A stretch of DNA of 64,000 bases from Corallium rubrum (GCA_964035015.1 OZ035997.1:13458036-13522035); one strand, 5' to 3'. Positions 47,684-58,809 are shown, counted from the first letter of the stretch. A program made the numbers and translations. Notes: a model not told the origin generated them from the sequence alone.

Positions 47684-48451
47684 TAAAGTGCACATGACAC
47701 GAAAATTAAGTCTGTCTTATTTGAAAGAACACTTGAAATTATACGGTAAGATCTTTTCCACTCGTTTCCTTTCTTCGTTCTTAAGATAGTTCAGTTTGTT
47801 TGATATGAAAATTAAACATTTGAGTTCATAATGAGTTGTCGAAAAAGTTAGATATCTTTGCCATTATCAAATATAATAATCACTTGAAGATCTACATGTT
47901 TAGTGTTGTGAGCGAAACACATCCACATGCTTCATTCAAATCAATTTGGTTTCATACTAGAAAAGTTATCTAACCTCCGATAGTTCATTATGCGCCTACA
48001 CTGTCAAAATGTTTAATTTGCATATCAGACAAACTAAAATATCTCACAGTGCAAAGCAAGAAATCCCCAAGTATCAACTCAATAAACAGCGCGCGAAAAA
48101 CCAGTCGAGCTCAGACCACGCTGACAAGACTTGATGAGCGCTGAGATAATCCCCACATTTTATATATGAGTGACCGCTGACCAAATATCTAACAAATAGA
48201 TAGCGCGTCGCAAACCATTCAAGCTCAGACCACGCTGACAAGACTTGATGAGCGCTGAGGTAATCCCCAATAAATGAGTGATCGCTGACTAGCATTGTCT
48301 CCTTTTTTACCTTGCCTAAATTACATTTAGCCACATAAAGTATCTCAAGAACAAAACAAGGAAACGAAAAACTTGAAAAGATGTTACTCTATAATTTTAA
48401 GTGTTCTTATAAATAAGACAAACTTCATTTTCAGCTCATAGGCACTTTAAG
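47684..48451. repeat. MITE family M1, copy 3, with an internal tandem duplication
   Basis: The ends (AAAGTGCACATGACACGAAA and the inverted TTTTCAGCTCATAGGCACTT) match the copy at 14889-15260. The right half contains two direct repeats, about 115 bp apart, starting GCTCAGACCACGCTGACAAG (48108 and 48223). Confidence 0.7.
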
Positions 48452-49434
48452 GGATACTCTGATGAAAAATGACGAGTTAGTTTAAAATTGAAGTCCCTTG
48501 CGTATATATAATGTTTGGAAAATGGGTTTATCTGCTCTTGTATTCAAGAAATAACGTTATTATTATCGTATTTTGTGGTTTTAAACGCCGCCATTATTAC
48601 TTTGCTCGACAGCTCAATTTTGATGTACAGGGGGATTTTCTTTTCAGTTTTGACGCACATCAAAATTAATGTAACTACTTCATGTAAGGTTCACATATTA
48701 AGATTAGCACCACCAGAGGTAACAACAAGCCACTATTAATATCTTATAATCACTGCGATATCTTTATGCAAACTATTCTTGGTTTGCACTTGACGTCATG
48801 GTGGCCATGATGGAGAAACTTTAACAAAAGAATCTCATTAGCAGCTTTTGTATCTGGGGTATGTTTTCCTCCAACATGGCCGCCGTTTCTTTGTCTTCTA
48901 AATTTCAAGGGAGTGATTGCAAACCATCAGTTATGTGGACCTAACACAAAGTACTTATCAAAATAAGGTAGTTGATGTTAGATAAAAGAAAATATTGCTG
49001 TACATCGAAGTTGAGCCATCGAGCAAACCCAAAATGACGCGCTTAAAAGCATAAAATACGAGAATGTCAATGTTGTTCATTCGACTGTGCGTTGTTGTGG
49101 GGCTTTTTAAAGTTTGTTTAGTTTATTTGCTGACTAAAATTACCCTTCAATGAAGTTTGCTGTTGCAACTTATAATGGACTTGTCCATTACGAGAACGTG
49201 ACGATCGCCAGTCAAAGCTTGTCAGCCAATCAAAACACGCTATTTTACTGAAGTAACGTCTGCCATATAACCCTAAAAGTCTGAGAAGTTACTAACAGCA
49301 AGTTTTCTCCATGGAAAGAAATTACTGGGGAAACGTCTTTTAATGTTTGTGTTCTGAAACGGCGCAGCGTTAATGTCCAACTCTGTTCATTCTATTGTCT
49401 TCATATCAAATGTATGTTTCAACTTGCATTTTAG
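48452..49434. other. Intron; nothing recognised
   Basis: AT-rich, with two Polycomb/YY1-like ATGGCCGCC or TGGCCATGATGG words near 48800-48890 and no exon or clear repeat. Confidence 0.45.
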
Positions 49435-50175
49435 CGAATGTGGTGAATCAAGAGATACTCCTGAACCTTCCGTTGATATGACACAATCCTTCATATTTGG
49501 CTCACCAGTTATTTCGTCATTGTCATTTGGCGCACTTGCCAGCAGCCTGGGTTCCAAGCAAGGTTTTAGTAAATCACCGCAAAGTAAAGGCTTCGTTGAT
49601 GCTGGCGCACAATTGTTTGGAGAAGAAAGAAATAAACCGGAAAATGATCAAGAGTATGATCCAGAAAGTGAAGCAAGTGACATTAATTTCAAACCCATCG
49701 TCCATCTTCCTGATAAAGTCGAACACTCGACAGGAGAAGAAAATGAAGAAATAATTTATTGTGAACGTGTTAAATTGTATCGCTTTGATAAAGATGTTCA
49801 TCAATGGAAGGAACGTGGTGTTGGAAATTTGAAACTTCTTAAACACAAAACTACTGGACAAGTTCGTGTGTTGATGAGACGAGATCAAGTTTTCAAACTA
49901 TGTGCCAATCATGTCTTGACTGCTGATATGGAACTAAAACCAAACGCGGGCTCAGATCGTTCGTGGGTGTGGCATACAAGTGCTGACGTATCTGATGGAG
50001 AAGCAAAAGCAGAACAACTTGCTGCTCGTTTCAAGAATGCTGAAATGGCGAAGGAGTTTAAAGAAAAGTTTGAACTGTGTAGAGAAGAATTACTGAGTTC
50101 AACTGCGAGTGGGGAAGATAAGCAAGGGACAGAGAATGAAGAAACTTATAACGATGGTATTGAGGAAGACAGAAG
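49435..50175 (+). CDS. RANBP2: RanBP2 cassette exon: RanBD10
   Basis: 741 nt, phase 2 to 2, acceptor CTTGCATTTTAG and donor AGAAG|GTAACT. It is nearly identical in sequence to the exon at 31560, 18 kb upstream: both have KSPQSKGFVDAGAQLFGEER and CERVKLYRF. This is evidence of another duplication or of gene conversion. RanBD10 spans about 49681-50090. Confidence 0.95.
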
Positions 50176-51097
50176 GTAACTAGAATACAGTATATCGAAA
50201 ATATCGAAACCAAGACTCGGCCTACCACAGGTAGCCCGAGTAATTATGGGCAATTACAGTCAAAATGGACATACCTTCCCACTTCCGCTTTTGTAGTTGG
50301 TTGTGTATTTCTGTAACCGCTACTGGAGCGTGAGGAAAGTCTAGCAATAAAAGTCGCCAATTCTTGATGTATATTCGTCTGTTGGTGTCGATTTGAGATA
50401 AATATCTATTGAATTATGATCAAATGCCATTTAAAGCTAAATTACACTATTTTCGTACAGTTTTCAACAAATAGGCAACGAACTAGAGAAGAAGAAATGG
50501 GAAGGTATTTCCATTTTAACTGTAAAGTACTTTGTGTTTGGAAAATCTTTTTGTTTCTTGAATTCTGGTATTTTGGAATTTTAAAGTCTTTGATATATAA
50601 CAAAACACTACTTGCGTTGAATAGAATAAAACTGTATTTCATCTAATATACGGCCCTCAAAATCAACTCTAACATTCTTCTGCCTCGAAAAACATTGAAT
50701 TTTGTACGTTTTCTCGGACTGCAATGTCGCCCTCGAGCTCTGTGTTGACATTGCAGACTGGGGGTCCGTAAATTTAATGTTTTCCTGACGCCAGCCAGAG
50801 ATTAAGTATTTCAATTTTATCAAGTTATTTTAATTTATTTTAATGCATGGCTGTAATAAGAATTTTAAGTAATTTTTGTCTTTCTTTATTGTATTTTAAG
50901 AATTTTTAGTTATAACTTAAGAGGGCCACAGGTTTGTCAGTGTAAACTGTTATGTGTTACCTTCGTAAAATAAATATCAATTATGTTGGCTTGTTGTAAA
51001 GAAAGTTTTGTGCAGAAGTGCCACGAACAAATACTCCTAACAAAGCATCTTATTAAATTTTATTGCGTGGCGCGACTCGTGAGTGGTTTTAATGCAG

Positions 51098-51395
51098 TGT
51101 GTTTGTTTGTTTGCATGTTTGTTTGTTTGTTTGTTTGTTTGTTTGTTTGTTTGTTTGTTTGTTTGTTTGTTTGTTTGTTTGTTTGTTTGTTTGTTTGTTT
51201 GTTTGTTTGTTTGTTTGTTTGTTTGTTTGTTTGTTTGTTTGTTTGTTTGTTTGTTTGTTTGTTTGTTTGTTTGTTTGTTTGTTTGTTTGTTTGTTTGTTT
51301 GTTTGTTTGTTAATGGATGGTTGGTTGGTTGGTTGGTTGGTTGGTTGGTTGGTTGGTTGGTTGGTTGGTTGGTTGGTTGGTTGGTTGGTTGGTTA
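51098..51395. repeat. (GTTT)n then (GGTT)n microsatellites
   Basis: About 210 bp of GTTT units, a short TAATGGAT interruption, then 80 bp of GGTT units. Confidence 0.97.
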
Positions 51396-51524
51396 GCTTT
51401 AACTTCAACAATTATCGTGTTTATCCTTCATTTTGTAAATACACTATAACACAGAAAAACTGGCGACTGTTTTGACCTTTCAATAAGTGCAGAGTACGTC
51501 ATTTTCCGCACTTGACGTCATTTT

Positions 51525-51956
51525 CAGCCTTTTGAATTATATTAAAAATATACAAAAGCTAAGACATTAAACGAAATTGAAAAGAATTCAAAAGAACTGA
51601 AAATTGAAAAGAAATTGACGTCATGGGATGAAAATTACGTATTCTATACTTGTAGAATCTATATATTATTCAGCCTTTTGAATTATATTAAAAATATACA
51701 AAAGCTAAGACATTAAACGAAATTGAAAAGAATTCAAAAGAACTGAAAATTGAAAAGAAATTGACGTCATGGGATGAAAATTACGTATTCTATACTTGTA
51801 GAATCTATATATTATTCAGCCTTTTGAATTATATTAAAAATATACAAAAGCTAAGACATTAAACGAAATTGAAAAGAATTCAAAAGAACTGAAAATTGAA
51901 AAGAAATTGACGTCATGGGATGAAAATTACGTATTCTATACTTATAGAATCTATAT
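51525..51956. repeat. Tandem repeat, three 146-bp units with CRE palindromes
   Basis: Units start at 51525, 51671 and 51817 (CAGCCTTTTGAATTATATTA) and are almost identical. Each carries the perfect cAMP-response-element palindrome TGACGTCA (51616, 51762, 51908), and a fourth lies just upstream at 51513. Confidence 0.93.
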
Positions 51957-52474
51957 TTTACCTATTTTTTTGGTCTATTTTTTAATCTCTTTCGAAGCTA
52001 AGTGGCTTCTTATCAGAGCGAAAATTTGTCTGAGCGTTCAACGCTATGCTCGTATGTAAATGCTTGCTTTTCACTAAATTTGCTGTTCTTACAGCTCAGT
52101 TTTTGACTTGGTGTTTTTTTCTCCTTGATACGGTGTTGTGTTTTTTTTTTGGTCTTCGCTGAAAGGGGTGACTCAAAAAGACCCGCAAAAAGACTGGTAT
52201 GGTCCATTTGTCTCATGCACCCCTTTTGGCCACGATCTGATTTTTTGCACGTAAGGGATTATGGTAAAATGTACATGCAGTCATGATTTTGACTAAGTTG
52301 TATTCCCTTCTCTTATTGGACGAACGTATATAGCAGCCAATCAACGTGCGTCCTTTATACATACGCGCAAAAGCGAGTGTCATTTATCGCACCTAAATTT
52401 TTGACATGTAGCAGAAGATTGAAAGAGAAAAAACTCGAACAAAACACAAAATTATATTTTTCCTGCCTTTGTAG

Positions 52475-54422
52475 TGAACAAGAGTGTGGAGATTCAACAA
52501 ATGAAAACAGAGAAAAAGTTGAAAGCAGCCATGATCCTACGTTCGAGTCACACGTAAACATTACTTTGAGTCAGCCAAAGGAGGGACATTTTCAGTCGCC
52601 TGAAAAAGAGAAAATAGCCAGTGTTGTGGTGTCGAACCAGCCTGAGAAACCAACAGTAAAAAGTAAAGAATCTTCACTATTTTCCAGAATCCACTTTTCC
52701 ATGACTGACAGAACACAAGTGTTAAAACAGGAAACTGGATCTAGTCACGGACACGAAAAGATGGAAACACACAATGTATCACAAACATCCACTTTCTATA
52801 AGCCCAGCATCGCTAGTTTTGAAAAGAAAGAACTTAAAGTGGACCGATTGTCTCTTGATCAACCGAGTGACGCCGTTAATATATTTGGCCAGAATGCAAA
52901 AATTTACTGCTTCAATGAAGATCAAGATGAGTGGTTAGAAAGAGGATTTGGCGCTCTTCAAATTCTTCGTCATCACACTCGCTTTCATATCTATATGAAA
53001 GATGATGTCAGTTCCAAAGTATGCGTAGCACATGGGATTACTCCTGATATGGATCTGAAACCTAACGCTGGATCCGATCGCTCCTGGGTCTGGTTCACGT
53101 TGGCCGACCATAGTAATGAGCCTGCAGTACCTCAAGAATTAGCCGCTGAGTTCGAATCTGTTGAGAATTCCGTTGAATTTAAAAGAAAGTTTGACGAATG
53201 TCGTGACTTGTGTGGCGTTCCCCACGAAGGACATGTGCGAGCAATGGCTGCTAGCTTCAATTCGAACTTGCATGAACTGCCAGGGCTCGACCGACACGTC
53301 CCTCAAACAAAACCCGTAACCGAAATGGAGGATTCTTTGTGGCGTACTTGTACTGCTTGTCAGGTAGAAAATAATGTCAGTAACACAAAGTGTTTGGTTT
53401 GCGGAGCACAGTTGAGTGCTGGTATTAAAGAACTCGAAGCGAAGAAATTACAAACAAAAGTACCGCCCTCCATTCGGGAAATCATATCTGTTAAAGATAT
53501 GAAACCAACGCTGTCTACCTCTAAACATCATTTGGCAAGACCACGTGTGCAGACATCAGTTAAAAGAGAAACGTTCCAGGCGGTTACCGAGTGGTGGAAA
53601 TGTTCGAGTTGTGGTGTGGAAAACAACGTAAATACAACATCCTGTGTCATCTGCTCCAATCCCAAAGTTCTTGAAGAAACCACAGATATGTCATCATCTT
53701 CATTGCCATTTGGTGATACTCCAGTGAAAGAAACCGAACGTCGTGATTTGTCTTCAACTTCAGATGTTGCTAAGACGTTTGGGTCATCATCATCGTCGGA
53801 TCCGATGTCTTTTTCTGATTTAGCATCTTCAACAGCAACTTTTCAGATATCAACCGATACCATCAACTTCCCAGGACGTGGCTCTCCAGTGTTTGGCAAA
53901 ACGTCCGAGGAAGTTTCTCTGGCCAGAATGTCTAAAGAGGAGAATGGGGATGAGCAGGATGAGTGTGTGTTTTCACAACATGCCAAGTTGCTACGTTTTC
54001 ATCCCCAGGTTGGAGAGTGGAAAGAAAAAGGACATGGAACTTTGAAAATCTTACGAAATATTAGCACGCAACGCGTTCGTATTGTGATGCGACGTGACAA
54101 GGTGCTTAGCTTGTGCGCTAATCACTATATAACTCCCGAGATGAAACTCAAAGCTCCAGACGACACTGATAAAGCATGGCTTTGGACTGCCCAGGATTAT
54201 TCTAGTGAAGAAATGTCAGTTGAGAATCTTGCTGTGGTATTCAAAAGTAGTGAATTGGCAGCAGAGTTCAAGAAAGTATTCGATGATTGTTCTACAACTT
54301 TACGCGAGAGTTCAACAAAACAACTTGAACCTGATGATCCTGCAACTACCCAGTATTACGAGGGGGTTGCCACATGTTCACCGGAAATAAGCCGGCTTCT
54401 CAGTGAAGTGATAAAACGATAG
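52475..54422 (+). CDS. RANBP2: RanBP2 terminal exon: RanBD11, zinc fingers 5-6, RanBD12, stop
   Basis: 1,948 nt, phase 2 in, stop TAG at 54420-54422, acceptor CTGCCTTTGTAG. RanBD11 (about 52843-53210) is degenerate: WLERG replaces WKERG, YMKDDVSSKVCVAH replaces the MRRxxVxxLCANH block, and the usual TGEE lead-in is missing, though SDRSWVWF is kept. Two RanBP2-type zinc fingers follow (about 53340, WRTCTACQVENN; about 53594, WKCSSCGVENN). RanBD12 (about 53950-54320) keeps GEWKEKGHGTLKIL and LSLCANHYI but also lacks the lead-in. The protein ends SPEISRLLSEVIKR, without a cyclophilin domain. Confidence 0.93.
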
Positions 54423-54891
54423 AAACCATAGTTTAATACTTAAATAGGAAAAGCACGGTATGTATAACAATAGCTCATGTTAGGTTAAGACGTGTCACTC
54501 TCTACTTCTTTTTTTTTGGTAATGATGTACTGTAGTCTGTAGCTTACTTTATAGTCTAGACTCGTGCGTGTGAAGTTCTCTTGCACTTTACTTGTATTTA
54601 ATGTAAACATTTTGTGTCACGCTCGATTTATAATTACTTTTCAAGTTAGCATGTAGAAAGTCTAATAGCGAGACTTCGTAGATGTCATGTGGAAAGTCTT
54701 ATATTTATGTAATGTTAATCTAGTAAAACTGTTATAAAGTTTCATTTTGTGAATTCTTTTATGAATTCCCAAGGAGTAAGGAGATGTTAGATACTTTCGC
54801 AAAAATTATAAAAAGCATTTCATCGTGAATGAGCATTCTGTCTCATGTTTTCAGATTTCGAGGGTTATCAAACGTTTGGCTTTTGCAAGTG

Positions 54892-54897
54892 AATAAA
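54892..54897 (+). terminator. Candidate polyadenylation signal of RanBP2
   Basis: The first AATAAA I find on the + strand after the stop codon, 470 bp downstream, followed by T-rich sequence. It implies a 3' UTR of roughly 0.5 kb. Confidence 0.55.
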
Positions 54898-55597
54898 CGG
54901 ATTTTTTGAAACGGATTGTGATCGACGATACTAATATTCTTTTTCCATAGGGGCTACTTTGTGACAATGCCAAATTTTACTGCTTTTCAAAAATTTTGTT
55001 TGCAGACAATGTTATTCGTCACTGCACAGCCAGGGAGACGTCTCGGAATGCATGAGGCAAAGTTAGTGTGCCATGAAAACAGCTCCCGTAGGATGTGCAT
55101 GCGAGTCACTCCTATTAACAATGCCTCCGACCCCTCAACCTGTATATCGAAAGATCGAAAATTTGAACCCTATCACTTTCTGATAGTTTGACAATTCAAA
55201 AAATTTTAAATTAATTTCCCCTTTCTCCCGCGTTGTTGAATCACGCACATTACACTAGAGTTTTTCGAATTTCACTCCCGTGTTTTTACTTCCCTATTCC
55301 CTCTAACGAAATAAAGAGACGACTGGGGACGAGTCAATTCTATGGTTATTATAAGGGACTGGTAACGACTTATGGCAGCAGAACACCCGCAAACTGGAAC
55401 TCGAGTTCTTATGTTACTATAGCAACCGACCGAGTTAATAGAGTTTACATTTTCGGAGATTTAGTAATCATGAAATAATCATAATTCAAAAATCATTAAT
55501 AATTCATGAGGAAAACAAAGGAAATCCGTACCATGTCCGTGGTTTTATATCTGATAAAGAAACCTGATTTACATAAACTTTAGCTTTGACTTTCTCG

Positions 55598-56258
55598 GCT
55601 TAAGGATCCACACAGTTTCTTGAAAAATGGAAAATACAAGTTTGAGAGCAAAACACGTGCATAAACAATTCCAAAACTGTTACCAAATAAAGAGCAACAG
55701 TTGTTGCTATGGCAACAGTGACGTTTCGAAATGGCTGCCACTTATCCTTCAAACTAATTTAATTCGAAAAAAACTTTGGCGACTCCCCCCCCCCCCCCCC
55801 CCCCCCTTTTTTTTAAATTCAAACTTTTCTTGACGTGCGAGTAATTAATAGGCCGATTTTAAAAAAATTCTGTAGAAGGAATAATTTTTTTTCCGGAAAA
55901 ATCATGTTTGTTAATTTTTAAAAAAATTCGTTCTACAGAATTTTTTTAAAATCGGCCTATTGATTACTCATACTTCCAGGAAAGTTTTACTAATGAAAAA
56001 AAAAAATTGGGGTCACCAAAATTTTTCTAGAATTAAATTAGTTTGAAGGGTAATTGGCAGCCATTTTGAAATGTCATTGTTGCCATAGCAACAACTGTTG
56101 CTATTTATTTGGTAACAGTTTTTGATTGTCAGACTGTTTAACTATGTATAACATTTAGTTTTATTCTTTTCCCGAATTGTTTTGTTTAATCACGTGTTTT
56201 GGACTCTCAAACGTGTATTTTCCATTTTTCAAGAAACTGTATGGAGCTACCTTAAGCC
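55598..56258. repeat. About 660-bp palindrome
   Basis: The outer ends (GGCTTAAGGATCCACACAGT and its imperfect inverse ending CTTAAGCC) continue as paired arms to a centre near 55930. The most exact inner stretch is TTCTGTAGAA and TAGGCCGATTTTAAAAAAAT with their inverses. The left arm carries an expanded C tract (about 55788-55806) that the right arm lacks. Confidence 0.85.
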
Positions 56259-56470
56259 CAGATCAAACGAGAACGCAAGTCCTGACAAGTTGGCAGTCAG
56301 GAATTACTGTGGCGGTTAAATTAACAAAATAAAGGTTTCGTGAGTGTTTTAAACAAGTTTTAACTTTGTCACGGTACATGATATTTTCGGGAAATTATTC
56401 AGAGCGGCTGGCTTAGAGAAGCGTGACTGCCAACTTGCGAGGACTTGTGTTCGCGTGATTACAGCTTTAG
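56255..56470. repeat. MITE-like inverted repeat adjacent to the palindrome
   Basis: AGTCCTGACAAGTTGGCAGT and the inverted GACTGCCAACTTGCGAGGAC lie at the two ends. Confidence 0.7.
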
Positions 56471-56920
56471 ACAACGTTATTTTTCAAACTTACTATTTAA
56501 AACATTCGCAGTACGTGTTTTATTGGATCCAAAACACTCGGCTATCGCCTCGTGTTTTAAATCTGATAAAACACTGCTGCTCATGTTTTAAATATTACGT
56601 AAAACGACATCTATTTTTTTGCCATGAAACATTAATTAAACTGATATTTTGCTACAATGTTCTTTTGTATATGCAGTTGCCAATTTATAGAAAAATCCAC
56701 CGAAACAAACCAAATATAGTGTCTTAACAATGAGAATATGCTAAGTTTTCGGTCATTATTATTATGGCGGAATATTGAAATGAGCTGTCTTGAACATTTA
56801 CCCACAGACCATTGCTATTATGAGATTTTTGAAAAAGTCACGAGTGCATGGCATTGAAGTCGCATTATACCAATACTAACAACAATAGACTACAAATTAC
56901 GAAAGTCGCGAGAAAAATAT

Positions 56921-56926
56921 TTAATT
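56921..56926 (-). terminator. Possible polyadenylation signal of MCM7
   Basis: ATTAAA on the minus strand, 107 nt past the MCM7 stop codon. No AATAAA lies closer. Confidence 0.35.
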
Positions 56927-57032
56927 TCACCTATCATACATTTAAGATACAAAATACTGCAGAGTATAGAAAAGAAGATCAAGAAACAAAGTTAAATGTT
57001 CCAAACCATTTATGAACTATATTAACAGCTTA

Positions 57033-57168
57033 TTACTGTACAAATGTTATCCTCGTCCTAGATGAATTAATTTGCCAAACATTCAACTTTTCATAATCTG
57101 TCAAACACTTCTCGAATTGATCTGGAGTGAATCCTTTCGTCAAGCAACGCTGTTTTGCCTCTTCCAGT
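57033..57168 (-). CDS. MCM7: MCM7 last exon: C-terminal winged-helix end
   Basis: Acceptor TCTCGCTAG, phase 2 in, stop TAA. It encodes [20 protein letters not shown] and ends [16 protein letters not shown], nearly identical in pattern to the C-terminus of human MCM7 ([25 protein letters not shown]). MCM7 is a subunit of the MCM2-7 replicative DNA helicase. The final Q is one residue beyond the human end. Confidence 0.95.
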
Positions 57169-57505
57169 CTAGCGAGAAGGAAAATAGTGACAAATATTAG
57201 CACATGTCTGATCGCCAACACTACACCGACTGCACTACACCAGACTTCACTACACCAGACTTCACCGCTAAGATACTAAGAGATTTTTAACCAAGAACGA
57301 AATGTAAATACTCTGTACGGGAAAATAAAAGTTTATTATATAGCTATTCCAAGTTTTATTCCATACGAATATTGAATCAAAATTAGTGTGTAAACCTCAG
57401 ATTCACGGCAGCAAAATCAACATCCGGGACAGCGGTTGACTCGAACTCCGCTCAGAAATTTCGAGCTCATCTAGTTCAATAGCGCCTTCACAACTTACTA
57501 AACGT

Positions 57506-57668
57506 TTCATACACTTTTCAAGTCTTTTGAAATAGTGCAGTTCGTTATCGCGTTTAGGAATTTTGATAAATAACGGTTTCTCTTAAAGAAACAGTTACTT
57601 ATCAAAATTCTTAAACGCGATAATGAACTGCACTATTTCAGAAGACTTGAAAAGTGTATGAAACGCAT
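57506..57668. repeat. Foldback repeat in MCM7 intron
   Basis: ATACACTTTTCAAGTCTTTT and the inverse near 57640-57660 pair almost perfectly through GTGCAGTTCGTTATCGCGTT. The loop is about 25 bp. Confidence 0.85.
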
Positions 57669-57823
57669 AATCTAATTGTTAATTATTCTGCTAAAACAAC
57701 TCACTCCTTCATAAAACACAATACATTTTTAGTTTAAAAAGTACTTCAATCTCTTTTACTTCCAGTTTTATCTTGTACATTTTGAACCTTTATCGCAAGA
57801 AACATTATATAACCAGTACTTAC

Positions 57824-57892
57824 TTTACACCGCTCACTTGTCCAGCTATTTCTCTGATAATACCATAAATAGCATCTACTGGTGACACATGC
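57824..57892 (-). CDS. MCM7: MCM7 exon
   Basis: 69 nt, phase 2 to 2, acceptor TTTGTTTCAG and donor GTAAA|GTAAGT. It encodes HVSPVDAIYGIIREIAGQVS, matching human RPADVIFATVRELVSG. Confidence 0.9.
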
Positions 57893-57999
57893 CTGAAACA
57901 AATAGAAAAATAGCAGTATAGACCCATTGCACATGATTTCTCAAACTCATTAATAATTCATGAACCAAAAACAAAAGAAATTAATGTTTAATCAGCGCT

Positions 58000-58095
58000 T
58001 TGAAATAGGAGGAAAAGTACTAGTACTCTGAAATCGGAGGAAAAGTACTAGTAACTTTGAAATCGGAGGAAAAGTACTAGTACTTTGAAATAAGG
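58000..58095. repeat. Three-copy short tandem repeat
   Basis: Units of about 28-30 bp built on TCGGAGGAAAAGTACTAGTA. Confidence 0.9.
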
Positions 58096-58524
58096 CAAAT
58101 TATATTACGTTTCAGAGGTATCTTCGGAGTTTTGAGTTTGAGAAGTCAATTCAAATACTCGACGTTGAACTTTACTGGGATTAATTTATTATTGAGTCGG
58201 TTTTCTTTGTTCTTCTGAGGGCTTTATATCGCATAAAGCCCTTGAATAATAATTAGATACTTAGGAAAATCTTTGTCCAAGGTGGAAAAAATAGAGAAAC
58301 CTTTGTTGGAAAACCTCCTCAATAATAGCATCGTATTTGAACTATTACGTCAAAACGGCCAATCTGGAAGACAATTTCGAAGTTCCGCAGTTCACCAGAA
58401 CGAATCATTAATGAAAATTTCATTGTTTGGAAGCATTTTTCCTCTACCAAGGGAATAAGTGCAGAGTCTATACATGCGGCTGCGAATCGCGCAAACAATT
58501 CGTAAAAATGCATCTTAACATTAC

Positions 58525-58631
58525 CTAGAAGAGCTTTCGTCGTCAACAAGAGAAAACTTTGACATCTCCATCAACCTTATAGCTTCGTTCACGTCGTCTT
58601 TTTCCACAACATCAGCTAGTCGTAACCGCGC
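58525..58631 (-). CDS. MCM7: MCM7 exon
   Basis: 107 nt, phase 0 to 2, acceptor TGTTATGACAAG and donor TCTAG|GTAATG. It encodes [20 protein letters not shown], then [11 protein letters not shown], almost the same as human [20 protein letters not shown] and MEMSKDSLLGD. The acceptor has a poor pyrimidine tract but the frame fit is exact. Confidence 0.95.
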
Positions 58632-58809
58632 CTTGTCATAACAAACAATATCATAAATTAGATGAAGTCACTCTCATCTCAACGCAAGCACAATAGAACA
58701 TCAGGGCCCAGTTACATAAACACTAACGCTCTGCCTTGTTTCTAACGTCTAACGTTAAAAATATTTGAATAAGTCGGATGTTAGAACTCGTCAGCGTTTA
58801 ATATGCAAC

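Larger units (their letters stand above)
50176..52474. other. Intron with long satellites and a 146-bp tandem repeat
   Basis: No exon accepted. It contains GTTT and GGTT runs (51098-51395), three 146-bp units (51525-51956) and A/T-rich sequence. Confidence 0.65.
54898..57032. other. Intergenic gap between convergent RanBP2 and MCM7
   Basis: It contains the 660-bp palindrome (55598-56258) and a second inverted repeat (56255-56470). Short frames here resemble nothing known. Confidence 0.6.

Noticed and set aside
31560..50175. Each RanBD exon as a separate small RanBP1-like gene
   Set aside because: No start codon in good context follows each acceptor, no stop precedes the donors, and all phases match 2-2. 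The exons fit a single transcript.
50461..50504. Possible 44-bp micro-exon with AG and GT borders
   Set aside because: It would enter in phase 2 but leave in phase 1, breaking the frame into the terminal exon.
50983..51449. 137-codon frame with CLFV and GWLV repeats
   Set aside because: It spans GTTT and GGTT microsatellites.
57746..57934. 62-codon minus-strand frame across an MCM7 exon
   Set aside because: It overlaps the real 57824-57892 exon in another frame.
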